From Bacteroidota bacterium (GTDB lineage Bacteria; Bacteroidota; Bacteroidia; Chitinophagales; Chitinophagaceae), in NCBI GenBank assembly GCA_030706605.1, contig JAUZOE010000024.1, forward strand, positions 1 to 57,512: DNA of 57,512 nt, read 5' to 3'. Both the position numbers and the translations under genes were made by a program. The notes under the pieces are model-generated. The model was not told the origin of the DNA. It worked only from the letters and a program-made list of their open reading frames with translations, and ran no database searches. Shown in pieces: positions 27,486-36,731 of this stretch; the first letter of the stretch is position 1, and every line of letters starts with the position of its first letter.

Positions 27486-27736
27486 CTTCAAAGTTTATAG
27501 AGTGATAACTAATTATTGCAAAATATCATTGATTACATTTTCTTGCTTTATTCTTCTTCTTTGTTATTTTTTTATACGAAATCGTTTGCAGAGAAAATTT
27601 CCGATTACTTAAAAGCTATTCTTAATTTCAAGCTGGTAAATTATTAAATATACATGGTTATAATAAAATATCACAAACATGGTATATGATTTTTAATTAC
27701 TATTTAACCCAAACTTTTAAACTAAAAATTAAATCA
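27486..27736. promoter_or_regulatory. Candidate promoter region with degenerate operator
   Basis: The 250-base gap after the FGE gene probably holds a promoter for the GH-D-like gene. CGAAATCGTTTGCA (27578-27591) keeps 10 of 14 positions of the 9322 and 31241 palindromes, including the central CG, but its arms are not fully symmetric. Support is weak. Confidence 0.3.
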
Positions 27737-29896
27737 ATGAAGATTACAATATCATTGCTGTTGTTAATTTTTTTTAGCGGAATGAATTTTTCTGTTTCCG
27801 CTCAATCAAAAGAAGATATATCCGTAAAAGTTAATTCTAAGTCCGGAAGTTACACAATCACATCGAATGATCTTAAATGGAAATTCAGCGGCAGCATCGG
27901 CCAGCCTTTAGGTGATTTACAATTTGCCACTGGGAGTGATGCTGTAGGTACATTTAAATCATACACTTTTAACTGGAAAAGCAATAATGATTATGTGGGA
28001 AGTATTCGCTGGTATGCAAAATCACCTGTTGTTATATTTTCTTTATCTATTCCCAAAGGCGCTACAGGACAGTCACCTGTTGCCTTTCCTGAATTTACGA
28101 CTATTCCGGTTTCCTTATATCATTTTAGTTATCACGATGTTGATTTTTCTACACCTGAGTTTACATTGAATGAAACTTCTACGCCCTGGTTATTATTCGA
28201 TAATAATAAAAATGCCTGTGTCATTTCCCCTGCGTCTGATTTTATTGTAGCTAAACTATCGGGCAATGGGACTACGAATATCAGCAGTGGATTAAATGCA
28301 GAAGTTCAGCAAATACTCGCAAATTTTACGCATACTACTATGATGGTTTTTGACAAGGGAATCCAAAATACATGGAATGTTTGGGGAAGCGCTTTGCGTA
28401 GTTTATATAATCGTCAGCGCCCTGCCAATGATGCGGATAAAGTATTGAAATATTTCGGGTACTGGACTGATAACGGAGCCGATTATTATTATAAATATGA
28501 TACCACTATAGGGTATGCGCAAACTTTGTTAGACTTACGGGAACATTACAAAGAGGAGAAAATTCCTTTAGGTTATATGCAATTAGATAGCTGGTGGTAT
28601 GAAAAATCTATCGTTAATCCAAGAGGAGAACCAACAGCCGATCATAAAAATCCTCAATTGCCTTTCGGGCCATGGAATCGTTATGGAGGCTTAATGGAAT
28701 ACAGGGCAGATCCTTTCTTGTTTCCTGATGGCCTGGCACATTTTCAGCAAAAACTGGGTTTACCTATGGTTACTCATAATCGTTGGGTAGATCCGACAAG
28801 TCCATACCAGAAGATGTATAAAATTTCCAGGTATGCCGCAGTTGATCCCGGTTATTGGAAAGATATAATGGATTATATCAAAGCTTCGGGAGTGATTTGT
28901 TATGAACAGGACTGGCTGAATCAAATTTATATGCAAAGCCCAAAGATGGCTTCTGACTTATCTGTTGGTAATGCCTTCACCGATGGTATGGCCAATGCTG
29001 CAAAAGTGGATGGATTAAGTTTACAATATTGTATGGCAATGCCAAGACATTTTTTACAAGGTGTTAAATATAACAACCTAACGACGATACGTACCAGCGG
29101 AGATCGTTTTCAACCAAAAAGATGGATGCCCTTTATTTTTACCTCTCAGCTTGGATACGAGATGGGTATCTGGCCCTGGTGTGATGTGTTTAAAAGTTCC
29201 GAACTGGGTAATATGATTCTTGCTAATTTATCTGCCGGTCCAGTAGGAACTGGCGATGCCATAGGAAAGGAAGATAAAGCCAATATTATGTTGACTTGTA
29301 GAAATGATGGTGTATTGGTAAAACCTGATGTTCCTTTATTGCCAATGGATGAAGATTATGTACAAATGGCGCAACAGGATAACAAACCTGTACTGGCTTA
29401 TACTTATACAAAACATCATAATATCACCACCAATTATGTGTTTGCATTTGCAACCGAACAGACAAGCGATATGGGAGTAAGTTTTAAACCTGCAGATATT
29501 GGTATGATTGGAAAGGTGGTGGTATATGATCCTATGCACAATAAGTTGCAGATTATATCAGCTAATGAAACCTTTAAAGACGTTTTGCCCGGCGATAAGT
29601 ACACTTATTATATCATTGCCCCGGTTACCAGTTCGGGCATTGCCTTTCTGGGAGATGCCGGGAAAATTACAGCTACAGGTAAAAAACGAATTGCCGATGT
29701 CATCGCCTCAGGAAAAGAAATGCAGGTGAAAGTATTATTTGCCAAAAGCGAATCATCTGTTACGTTGCGTGGATATGCAGATCATATTGTTACTGCTGAT
29801 AAAGGGAAAGTAACCGTAGACCCTTCTACTCATTTATTTTCATTGGTTTTATCGGCGCCCGCTAAAGGAAATAGCGTAAGTGTGAATTTTAAATGA
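27737..29896 (+). CDS. Clan GH-D-like glycoside hydrolase (GH27/GH31/GH36-like)
   Basis: The frame opens at 27686, but the ATG at 27737 begins a clean signal peptide (MKITISLLLLIFFSG), giving 719 residues. An N-terminal beta domain (about 25-225) is followed by a barrel containing PLGYMQLDSWWYEK (277-290) and CYEQDWLNQ (388-396), with D392 as nucleophile candidate. IRTSGDRF (451-458) gives D456 as acid/base candidate. The RTSGD element parallels RTTGDI of the GH27 enzyme at 4554. A C-terminal beta domain follows. Clan GH-D enzymes cleave alpha-galactosides and related alpha-linked sugars. The spacing and flanks do not match a family I can name with certainty, so the substrate is open. Confidence 0.6.
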   Translation: MKITISLLLLIFFSGMNFSVSAQSKEDISVKVNSKSGSYTITSNDLKWKFSGSIGQPLGDLQFATGSDAVGTFKSYTFNWKSNNDYVGSIRWYAKSPVVIFSLSIPKGATGQSPVAFPEFTTIPVSLYHFSYHDVDFSTPEFTLNETSTPWLLFDNNKNACVISPASDFIVAKLSGNGTTNISSGLNAEVQQILANFTHTTMMVFDKGIQNTWNVWGSALRSLYNRQRPANDADKVLKYFGYWTDNGADYYYKYDTTIGYAQTLLDLREHYKEEKIPLGYMQLDSWWYEKSIVNPRGEPTADHKNPQLPFGPWNRYGGLMEYRADPFLFPDGLAHFQQKLGLPMVTHNRWVDPTSPYQKMYKISRYAAVDPGYWKDIMDYIKASGVICYEQDWLNQIYMQSPKMASDLSVGNAFTDGMANAAKVDGLSLQYCMAMPRHFLQGVKYNNLTTIRTSGDRFQPKRWMPFIFTSQLGYEMGIWPWCDVFKSSELGNMILANLSAGPVGTGDAIGKEDKANIMLTCRNDGVLVKPDVPLLPMDEDYVQMAQQDNKPVLAYTYTKHHNITTNYVFAFATEQTSDMGVSFKPADIGMIGKVVVYDPMHNKLQIISANETFKDVLPGDKYTYYIIAPVTSSGIAFLGDAGKITATGKKRIADVIASGKEMQVKVLFAKSESSVTLRGYADHIVTADKGKVTVDPSTHLFSLVLSAPAKGNSVSVNFK

Positions 29897-29955
29897 CAAA
29901 TAAAAATAATTAACTCATTTATAATCGCAAATTTTTAAACAATAATATAATTCTA

Positions 29956-31161
29956 TTATTGAATAGAGGATAGTGTATTATAATTTTTGTAGCGCCACAA
30001 TGCCTGTAAAAAATAATAATCTGCGTACACAACAGGAACATCAACTCCTGTATTTGAATGTTTATTTACTACACTATGTTTTAATAAAAAATAATAGTTA
30101 GATCCTGGCATTGCTAAATATTTGTCAGTGCATAAGTTTTGTAAAATTTTTATTGCCATATTATAGTATAACGATTTTGGAACGGCTTGGTAATGGCTAA
30201 GTTCCAGCAGGCCGGAAGCTGCTATTGCGGCAGCGGAAACATCTTTAGGAGTATTAGGTATAGCAGGATCATTAAAATCCCAGTAAGGAATATAGTCGGG
30301 TATTTTTTTTAGCTGGCTAATGAAATAATTTGCGGCTTTCATTGCATATTCTAAATATTTTTTGTTGTGAGTATATCGATAGGCCATGGTCAGGCCATAA
30401 ATGGCCCAGGCTTGTCCCCGTGTCCAGCAGGAAGAATCACTATAGCCTTGCCAGGTTTTACTAGCAAGTAATTTGCCGGATCTGGGATCAAAATCCAATA
30501 CATGATAAGTGCTGCCATCTTTACGAAAACGATATTTTAAAGCATTATTGAGATGCGAAATCGCAATATGGGAAAAAGAAGTATCGTGAGAAGTTTTAGC
30601 AGCCCAAAATAATAATTCAAGATTCATAAGATTATCTACGATTACCGGGTAATGCCATGGACCTCCATCCCATGAACGAATGCTGCCGACTACAGGATTA
30701 AATCTATGGATTAATGTTTTTGCTCCCTGGAGCAAAATGTTTTTATATGTACTGTCATGAATGAGATTTAATCCATTACCAAATGAAGTATATAAGATAA
30801 AGCCAAGGTCATGAGTTTTTGTTACCCATTCGGCTGGTGCCAGGGAAACGGTCCATTTTTTAGCATCATCTTCCCATTTTTTATTTTTAGTAAAGCGATA
30901 GAGATACCATAATGCACCGGGAAAGAATCCGCTTGTCCAATCTTTATAAGTAACCGACTTGACCTCATTATTCTTATTAATACTATAAAGATGCCAATTG
31001 CTGTCAGGTTGTTGATTAATATAAGCCTGATACTGGGACGCAGCTAAATTCAAAGCTTTTTCAACTGGGATGGTACTGGTTGATTGTGCGATCGTATTGC
31101 TTGCAGCCAGAAAAAAGAAAGCAGAAACAATAATACTTTTATAAAATCGTAAAGTAATCAT
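29956..31161 (-). CDS. GH88 unsaturated glucuronyl hydrolase
   Basis: This 401-residue secreted enzyme has a signal peptide ending NTIAQ. It has the alpha/alpha six-hairpin fold with KDWTSGFFPGALWYLY, the conserved aspartate D118 in THDLGF and D176 in VDNLMNLELLFWA. These correspond to the two essential aspartates of the family. SCWTRGQAWAIYG follows. The enzyme hydrates and cleaves unsaturated uronic acids from the non-reducing end of oligosaccharides made by polysaccharide lyases. That links it to the lyase at 11981. It is transcribed opposite to the main operon from a promoter carrying the 31241-31254 operator. Confidence 0.9.
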   Translation of the reverse strand: MITLRFYKSIIVSAFFFLAASNTIAQSTSTIPVEKALNLAASQYQAYINQQPDSNWHLYSINKNNEVKSVTYKDWTSGFFPGALWYLYRFTKNKKWEDDAKKWTVSLAPAEWVTKTHDLGFILYTSFGNGLNLIHDSTYKNILLQGAKTLIHRFNPVVGSIRSWDGGPWHYPVIVDNLMNLELLFWAAKTSHDTSFSHIAISHLNNALKYRFRKDGSTYHVLDFDPRSGKLLASKTWQGYSDSSCWTRGQAWAIYGLTMAYRYTHNKKYLEYAMKAANYFISQLKKIPDYIPYWDFNDPAIPNTPKDVSAAAIAASGLLELSHYQAVPKSLYYNMAIKILQNLCTDKYLAMPGSNYYFLLKHSVVNKHSNTGVDVPVVYADYYFLQALWRYKNYNTLSSIQ

Positions 31162-31240
31162 AAGTATAATGGCTTTTAGTGAAATTAATAATTAAATTAT
31201 ATAGGTACGATACCCGGATTCAAAATTAAAGAGGCATTTA

Positions 31241-31254
31241 CGGAAACGTTTCCG
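31241..31254. promoter_or_regulatory. LacI-family-type operator, upstream of GH88
   Basis: CGGAAACGTTTCCG is identical to the 9322-9335 palindrome. Here it extends to a perfect 16-bp palindrome (31240-31255, A and T added). It lies about 80 bp before the GH88 start and about 350 bp before the SDR-UxuA-GH2 group, in a 440-base divergent region that otherwise shows no gene. The two sites bracket the cluster and point to one shared regulator. Confidence 0.68.
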
Positions 31255-31601
31255 TTAAAAATCTATTTGCCCTTAATAAAAAATTACAAATTTGCTTAGT
31301 GAATTAAGTATTGCTTGTTTACAACAATATTGAGTTGTTTTGCTCTAAAAACATAGTCTGTCAGTAATGTTTTTCCAATAAATAAAGAATGAAGATTAGA
31401 TTCTGTGTATTGTTGTTAAGTATGAATTACTTAAAAGAGTAAAAAATGGCAATTGCTAAGAAGAATATTGATATATTAGAGGCCAAATTATATGATCATT
31501 ATATATTAGTCTATAACTAACTATTTAGTATACAAAATTTAAAATTGAAAGTGGTTTCATACCTTATTATAATCAGAAATACATAATTAAAAATTAAAGC
31601 A

Positions 31602-32423
31602 TTGGATTCAGAGAATGGTTTTTTATTAAGAGAAAAAGTTATTGTAGTAACAGGTGGTACGGGTATTTTAGGTAATTCCTTTATTAATGGAATTGCAAAT
31701 GCCGGCGGAATTGTTGGTGTACTTGGCAGAAATGAAAAGGTTGCTGATGAAAGGGTAGCATCAATCTCGAGCAAAGGTGGTAAAGCTATCGCATTGATTG
31801 CGGATGTTACTAATGAATATCAATTAGTTGGAGCAAAGAAAAAAATATTAGATGCATTTGGCAGAATAGACGGCCTTGTAAATGCTGCAGGCGGAAATTT
31901 ACCGGGCGCTATTGTTCAACCAGACGAGGATGTTTTTAATTTGGATATAAATGCCTTAAATGAAGTTTTGCGTTTAAATTTATTTGGTACGATTTTACCA
32001 ACACAAATATTTGGAGAGGCTTTGAAAAATAATGGTAGGGGGAGTGTCGTAAATATTTCTTCGATGGCTTCTCAAACAGTAATTACAAGAGTACTTGGTT
32101 ATAGCATGGCAAAAAGCGCAATAGACTCCTATACCCGGTGGTTTGCAGTTGAGCTTGGGAAAAGATATGGAGACAAAATCAGGATGAATGCCATTGCGCC
32201 AGGATTTTTTCTTACGGAGCAAAACAGGAAACTTTTAACAAATGAAAACGGAAGCTTAACGGAGAGAGGGGACCTGATTACTAAAAAAACGCCTTTCAAT
32301 CGTTTTGGAAATCCTGACGAACTTATTGGTGCACTGATATGGTTATTAAGTGATGCTTCAAAATTTGTCACCGGAACGGTAGTAAATGTAGATGGAGGCT
32401 TTTCAATATTCGGTGGAGTATAA
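31602..32423 (+). CDS. SDR oxidoreductase, probable D-mannonate/fructuronate reductase
   Basis: This 273-residue short-chain dehydrogenase has the Rossmann motif VTGGTGILG (17-24), NAAG (94-97), and the catalytic SS with YxxxK at Y167 and K171. It ends with the usual VVNVDGGFS. The start is TTG: a stop codon (31584-31586) lies upstream in frame, there is no ATG between, and the first in-frame ATG is far inside the Rossmann fold. It lies 15 bases before the mannonate dehydratase gene, and the pair converts D-fructuronate to D-mannonate and then 2-keto-3-deoxygluconate. The reductase assignment rests on that neighbour and on the SDR type of fructuronate reductase known in some bacteria. Confidence 0.78.
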   Translation: MDSENGFLLREKVIVVTGGTGILGNSFINGIANAGGIVGVLGRNEKVADERVASISSKGGKAIALIADVTNEYQLVGAKKKILDAFGRIDGLVNAAGGNLPGAIVQPDEDVFNLDINALNEVLRLNLFGTILPTQIFGEALKNNGRGSVVNISSMASQTVITRVLGYSMAKSAIDSYTRWFAVELGKRYGDKIRMNAIAPGFFLTEQNRKLLTNENGSLTERGDLITKKTPFNRFGNPDELIGALIWLLSDASKFVTGTVVNVDGGFSIFGGV

Positions 32424-32438
32424 ACAATAAAAAATTGA

Positions 32439-33608
32439 ATGAAAATGTTTAAAATGGAACAAACATGGCGATGGTATGGCAATGAAGACCCGGTTAGCCT
32501 ACAGGATATAAAGCAGGCTGGGGCCACAGGAATAGTAACCGCTTTGCATCATATTCCTCATGGAGAAATCTGGACTGTGGATGAAATTAATAAAAGGAAG
32601 GCAGAAGTAGAAAAAGAAGGATTTACCTGGTCTGTGGTAGAAAGTATTACGGTACATGAAAGCATTAAAACCAGGACCGGAGACTATAAAAACTATATTG
32701 AGAAATACAAAACTTCAATTCGTAATGTAGCTGCCTGTGGCATACCGGTAATTACCTACAACTTTATGCCGGTAAACGACTGGACCCGAACTTCATTAAA
32801 TTATAAAATGCATGACGGATCCCTGGCGCTTTATTTTAACTGGATTGACCTGGCAATTTTTGACATTTATATTTTAAAAAGAAAGAACGCAGACAATTCT
32901 TATTCAAAAGATATTTTGCAAAAAGCAGAAGATCGGTTTAAGACTTATTCTGAAGAACAATTGGAAGCCCTGGCTGGAGTTGTTATGTTCGGAATACCCG
33001 GTGAGAAAAAAATATCTACCACTGAAATGTTGCAGAAACTGGAATGGTATAAAGATATTGATGCCGCTGCCCTGCGTGAAAACCTTTGTTTTTTTCAAAA
33101 CGAAATAAGTGCGGTAGCAGAGGAATGTGGCGTTAAACTAGCCATCCATCCTGATGATCCTCCGTTTCCTATTTTGGGATTACCAAGGGTTGTCAGCACA
33201 CAATCAGATTATGAATATTTTTTAAATAAAATAGATAATCCTGCCAATGGAGTTTGCTTCTGCACAGGTTCATTAGGCGCTTCGGGGAATAATGATCTGC
33301 CGGTTATGGTTAAGGCATTTGGTGAAAAAATTAATTTTATTCATTTGCGAAATGTAAAAAGAGATGTAGAAGGAAATTTTTATGAAGCCGATCACCTGGG
33401 GGGCGATAATGATATGTATGCTATAGTAAAGGAATTATTATTGATACAACAAAGATTAAAAAAATCAATTCCCTTTCGTCCCGATCATGGACACCAGATG
33501 TTAGACGATTTGAAGAAGGTCACCAATCCAGGGTATTCTGCTATTGGCAGGTTGAGAGGACTCGCGGAAATAAGAGGTCTTGAGATGGGTATTCTTGGTG
33601 GTTTATAA
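32439..33608 (+). CDS. uxuA: Mannonate dehydratase
   Basis: The 389-residue cytosolic protein matches UxuA over its length. MEQTWRWYG (from the ATG at 32454, or five residues earlier in this frame) equals the classical UxuA N-terminus, followed by [20 protein letters not shown]. Further family motifs are [17 protein letters not shown] and the late RPDHGHQML. UxuA dehydrates D-mannonate to 2-keto-3-deoxy-D-gluconate in glucuronate catabolism, using a divalent metal. It implies that D-glucuronate is one product of the polysaccharide. Uronate isomerase (UxaC) and KDG kinase/aldolase are not in the window. Confidence 0.95.
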   Translation: MKMFKMEQTWRWYGNEDPVSLQDIKQAGATGIVTALHHIPHGEIWTVDEINKRKAEVEKEGFTWSVVESITVHESIKTRTGDYKNYIEKYKTSIRNVAACGIPVITYNFMPVNDWTRTSLNYKMHDGSLALYFNWIDLAIFDIYILKRKNADNSYSKDILQKAEDRFKTYSEEQLEALAGVVMFGIPGEKKISTTEMLQKLEWYKDIDAAALRENLCFFQNEISAVAEECGVKLAIHPDDPPFPILGLPRVVSTQSDYEYFLNKIDNPANGVCFCTGSLGASGNNDLPVMVKAFGEKINFIHLRNVKRDVEGNFYEADHLGGDNDMYAIVKELLLIQQRLKKSIPFRPDHGHQMLDDLKKVTNPGYSAIGRLRGLAEIRGLEMGILGGL

Positions 33609-33653
33609 AAATTAGTAAAAGGGGAAAATCGGGAAAATATTTTTTAAATTAAT

Positions 33654-35489
33654 ATGCAAATGAGAAAATCAACTGTTTTTTGCTTTTTGTTATTGCTGGG
33701 GAATCACTTGTTAGCTCAAAAAAACAGTTGGCATATGGTTAAGGGTAAAATCACCACTCCATGGGCCGATAGTGTTAATCCCCTTAACGTATTGCCTGAG
33801 TATCCCCGCCCTCAGATGAAACGGGATAACTGGACCAACCTAAATGGTCTATGGCAATATACCGTATTGCCTGAATCAGGAGATGAAAATATTCCTGCCT
33901 CTTTCCGGGGAAATATATTGGTTCCGTTTGCTATCGAATCTGCCTTATCTGGTGTTGGAACTAATGTTGGGAAAGATAGTATTCTTTGGTACCAGAGAAC
34001 AATCACCGTTCCCGGGAAAAGGAAAGAAAAAAGAATATTACTCCATTTTGGTGCAATAGACTGGAGAAGCGATATATACGTGAATGGAGCTAAAGTCGCC
34101 TCTCATGAAGGCGGATATGATCCGTTTACAGTAGATATTACCAATAGTTTACATAAAGGAACATCGCAACAATTATCTATCCGTGTTTGGGATCCCACGG
34201 ATGACGGCCCTCAGCCACATGGTAAGCAGGTAGCAAAGCCACACGGTATATGGTATACTTCTGTTACCGGTATCTGGCAAACAGTTTGGATGGAAATTGT
34301 TCCTGAAACATACATCATATCTACTCGCCAGACACCGGATATTGATAACCAAAATATAAGAGTAAGCGCCTCAATTCAAAATCTGAAACAAGGCGATGAA
34401 ATAAGTATTTCAGCATGGAAAGGCAATGAAAAAATTGCGGAAAAAACAGGCGCAGATACCGCAGGTATTCTAACAATAAGTAATCCTGAATTATGGTCTC
34501 CTTCTCATCCGTTTTTATATGACCTGAAAATTTCGATAATCCGGAAAGCAAAAGTGATAGACGAAGTAACAAGTTATTTCACGATGCGTAAGATTTCTAT
34601 TGCTCCGGATAAAAATGGAATTCAAAAGATGATGCTGAACAATGCATTTTTATTTGAATTCGGTCCTCTTGACCAGGGATGGTGGCCCGATGGTTTATAT
34701 ACGGCACCCACAGATGGGGCACTGAAATCTGATATTGAGAAATTAAAGGAAATGGGATTTAACATGATACGTAAACACGTAAAAGTGGAACCTGCACGCT
34801 GGTATTATGACTGTGATCAATTGGGGATGCTTGTATGGCAGGATATGCCAAGTGGTGATTTGGGAAATCATTGGGAACCCAGACCTGGCGTGCTGGGCAA
34901 GCAAACTGACAGGCAACGAACACCAGAAAGCGAAGGGTATTATCGAAAAGAATGGAACGCCATTATGGATGCATTGTATAACTTTCCCTGCATTGTAGTA
35001 TGGGTTCCTTTCAATGAGGCCTGGGGCCAGTTTAAAACTGTTGACATTACCAACTGGACTATGCAAAAGGATCCTTCAAGATTAGTGAACAGTGCCAGTG
35101 GCGGCAATTATTATGATGTGGGTCAAATTGTCGATTTACATAATTACCCAGATCCTGCAATGCCAAGACCTGAACTTTTTGGTGCAAAGCAGGCATTAGT
35201 GTTGGGTGAATTTGGTGGCCTGGGTTTACCCGTAGATGGCCATACCTGGCAGCAAAAAAGCTGGGGATATCAAAGTTTTCAAAGCCGTGACAGTTTATTT
35301 GAAAGATACAGTTCTCTTATTAACAGGTTGGAAGAATTAATAAAAAAAGGCCTTTCTGCTGCAGTATATACTCAAACTACCGATGTTGAAACAGAAGTAA
35401 ATGGATTTATGACTTATGATAGAAAGGTGATTAAAATGCCTGTTGATAAACTCAAAAAGGCCAATCAAAAAGTGTATACTGTTTTCTGA
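33654..35489 (+). CDS. GH2 glycoside hydrolase (beta-galactosidase/beta-glucuronidase-like)
   Basis: This 611-residue secreted enzyme has a signal peptide ending LLAQ and a sugar-binding jelly-roll domain (about 45-220) with TNLNGLWQY and ILLHFGAIDWRSDIYVNG. An immunoglobulin-like domain (about 225-315) and a catalytic barrel complete the fold. The acid/base glutamate is E455 in WVPFNEAWGQ, and the likely nucleophile is E519 in ALVLGEFGG. At 611 residues it lacks the extra C-terminal domains of large GH2 proteins. It follows uxuA by 45 bases and probably forms one unit with the SDR and uxuA genes. It may release galactose, glucuronate or another beta-linked sugar. Confidence 0.85.
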   Translation: MQMRKSTVFCFLLLLGNHLLAQKNSWHMVKGKITTPWADSVNPLNVLPEYPRPQMKRDNWTNLNGLWQYTVLPESGDENIPASFRGNILVPFAIESALSGVGTNVGKDSILWYQRTITVPGKRKEKRILLHFGAIDWRSDIYVNGAKVASHEGGYDPFTVDITNSLHKGTSQQLSIRVWDPTDDGPQPHGKQVAKPHGIWYTSVTGIWQTVWMEIVPETYIISTRQTPDIDNQNIRVSASIQNLKQGDEISISAWKGNEKIAEKTGADTAGILTISNPELWSPSHPFLYDLKISIIRKAKVIDEVTSYFTMRKISIAPDKNGIQKMMLNNAFLFEFGPLDQGWWPDGLYTAPTDGALKSDIEKLKEMGFNMIRKHVKVEPARWYYDCDQLGMLVWQDMPSGDLGNHWEPRPGVLGKQTDRQRTPESEGYYRKEWNAIMDALYNFPCIVVWVPFNEAWGQFKTVDITNWTMQKDPSRLVNSASGGNYYDVGQIVDLHNYPDPAMPRPELFGAKQALVLGEFGGLGLPVDGHTWQQKSWGYQSFQSRDSLFERYSSLINRLEELIKKGLSAAVYTQTTDVETEVNGFMTYDRKVIKMPVDKLKKANQKVYTVF

Positions 35490-35675
35490 TAATTTTTACT
35501 GGTAATAAAAAAGGAACATTATTCTGGTTGACAGAATATTGCTGGTAGTTTGTTTTATTCAAAAAAGGATGCTGTAATTGAGAACGATCTGTTATGGAAA
35601 TGTAAGGGAAAGCAGGAAAGTCTTTTACTATTGTATTTTTCAAAATATTAATAATTCTAACCAGGAAATATAAAA

Positions 35676-36602
35676 TTAATCTCCTGCGGTTAATAAACTA
35701 CATCCTCTTAAATCGCTGGAATCCCTTCGCCCCATAACTTCAAAATAATTATTCTTATGTATTTTGCCTACATCATCTGTTGCAATAAAACAGCAGGAGT
35801 AAAGATTGGCAAGGTCTATAATATTCAATAACCCGGTAACTGGCTTTTCGGTCTTTGGCTTTGATGTTATTGCAAATGGGTCATTATATTCTCTTGTTAA
35901 AACTTTCATCCAGGGGGGGCAACTAAATAAACCATTTCCTTTTGAATAAGCCTGAGAAAGTAATTCTGTCATTCCATATTCTGAATGAACAACAGGAACT
36001 CCTAATTTTTCCTGTAAAAAAAGGTGAACTTCTTCACGGGTAATTTCTTCACGCCTTCCCTTCATGCCGCCGGTTTCCATTATTGTTGTAAACTGAAGGT
36101 TTAATGAATATTTTTCTGCAAAATCCAATAAAGAAAAAGTAACCCCGATGAGTAAGGTAGGTTGTTCTATAATCTCATTATGAACTAAAGCCTGGTATAA
36201 TTTCTCATGATTATGCAAATAAAATCCACTATAGGGATTTTTACTTTTCTTAATGAGTTCATCTGCCATGGCTACTAAAGAAGAATTTTCTCTCTCAAGA
36301 TAACCAGGTAATAATCCTATAATACACCATTGGCTGGGATCTCCATAAAATAAATTAAAAGTTTTGGAAAAACTCTCTTGATAAAGCGATAATTTTTTTA
36401 CGAAATGGTTACTCGTATTGGTCCCTGTGGTACCGCTACTTTGAAAAACTACTTCCGGCTTAAATTTTGTAGCAGTTATTGAGTGGGTTTTAAAAAAAGA
36501 GATCGGTAAATAAGGAATGGTTTCAATGGACTTAATATTGGCAGGAATTATTCCAAGAGAATCCACATATTTTTTATAAATATCATTTTGCTGATATTGC
36601 AA
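35676..36602 (-). CDS. LuxE-domain acyl-protein synthetase/ligase-like protein
   Basis: The frame that starts at TTG 36602 encodes 308 residues of the LuxE/acyl-adenylating group. VFQSSGTTGTNTSNHFVKK is the adenylate-forming loop. ETGGMKGRREEITREE and VHSEYGMTELLSQAY are further family motifs. The family N-terminus is probably longer: in frame from CTG 36693-36695, 31 more residues include YNFDKLALEIFHLQYQQN, which resembles the conserved start of homologues. No ATG is available before the upstream stop. Bacteroidota homologues lie in lipid or flexirubin-related contexts, and no pathway can be set here. It is divergent from the lipoprotein gene at 36732. Confidence 0.8.
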   Translation of the reverse strand: MQYQQNDIYKKYVDSLGIIPANIKSIETIPYLPISFFKTHSITATKFKPEVVFQSSGTTGTNTSNHFVKKLSLYQESFSKTFNLFYGDPSQWCIIGLLPGYLERENSSLVAMADELIKKSKNPYSGFYLHNHEKLYQALVHNEIIEQPTLLIGVTFSLLDFAEKYSLNLQFTTIMETGGMKGRREEITREEVHLFLQEKLGVPVVHSEYGMTELLSQAYSKGNGLFSCPPWMKVLTREYNDPFAITSKPKTEKPVTGLLNIIDLANLYSCCFIATDDVGKIHKNNYFEVMGRRDSSDLRGCSLLTAGD

Positions 36603-36731
36603 ATGGAATATCTCTAAGGCTAATTTATCAAAATTATAATAGAAAACCTGGAAGATATAATTTTCCCAATTTGATATTTCTAAAGTATTATTCAGTTTTT
36701 AATAATTAAATTTGAACATTAAACCACAAAG

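Noticed and set aside
4554-35489. SusC/SusD pair or TonB-dependent receptor in the carbohydrate region
   Set aside because: No protein of suitable length or motif is present. All large ORFs are accounted for by enzymes.
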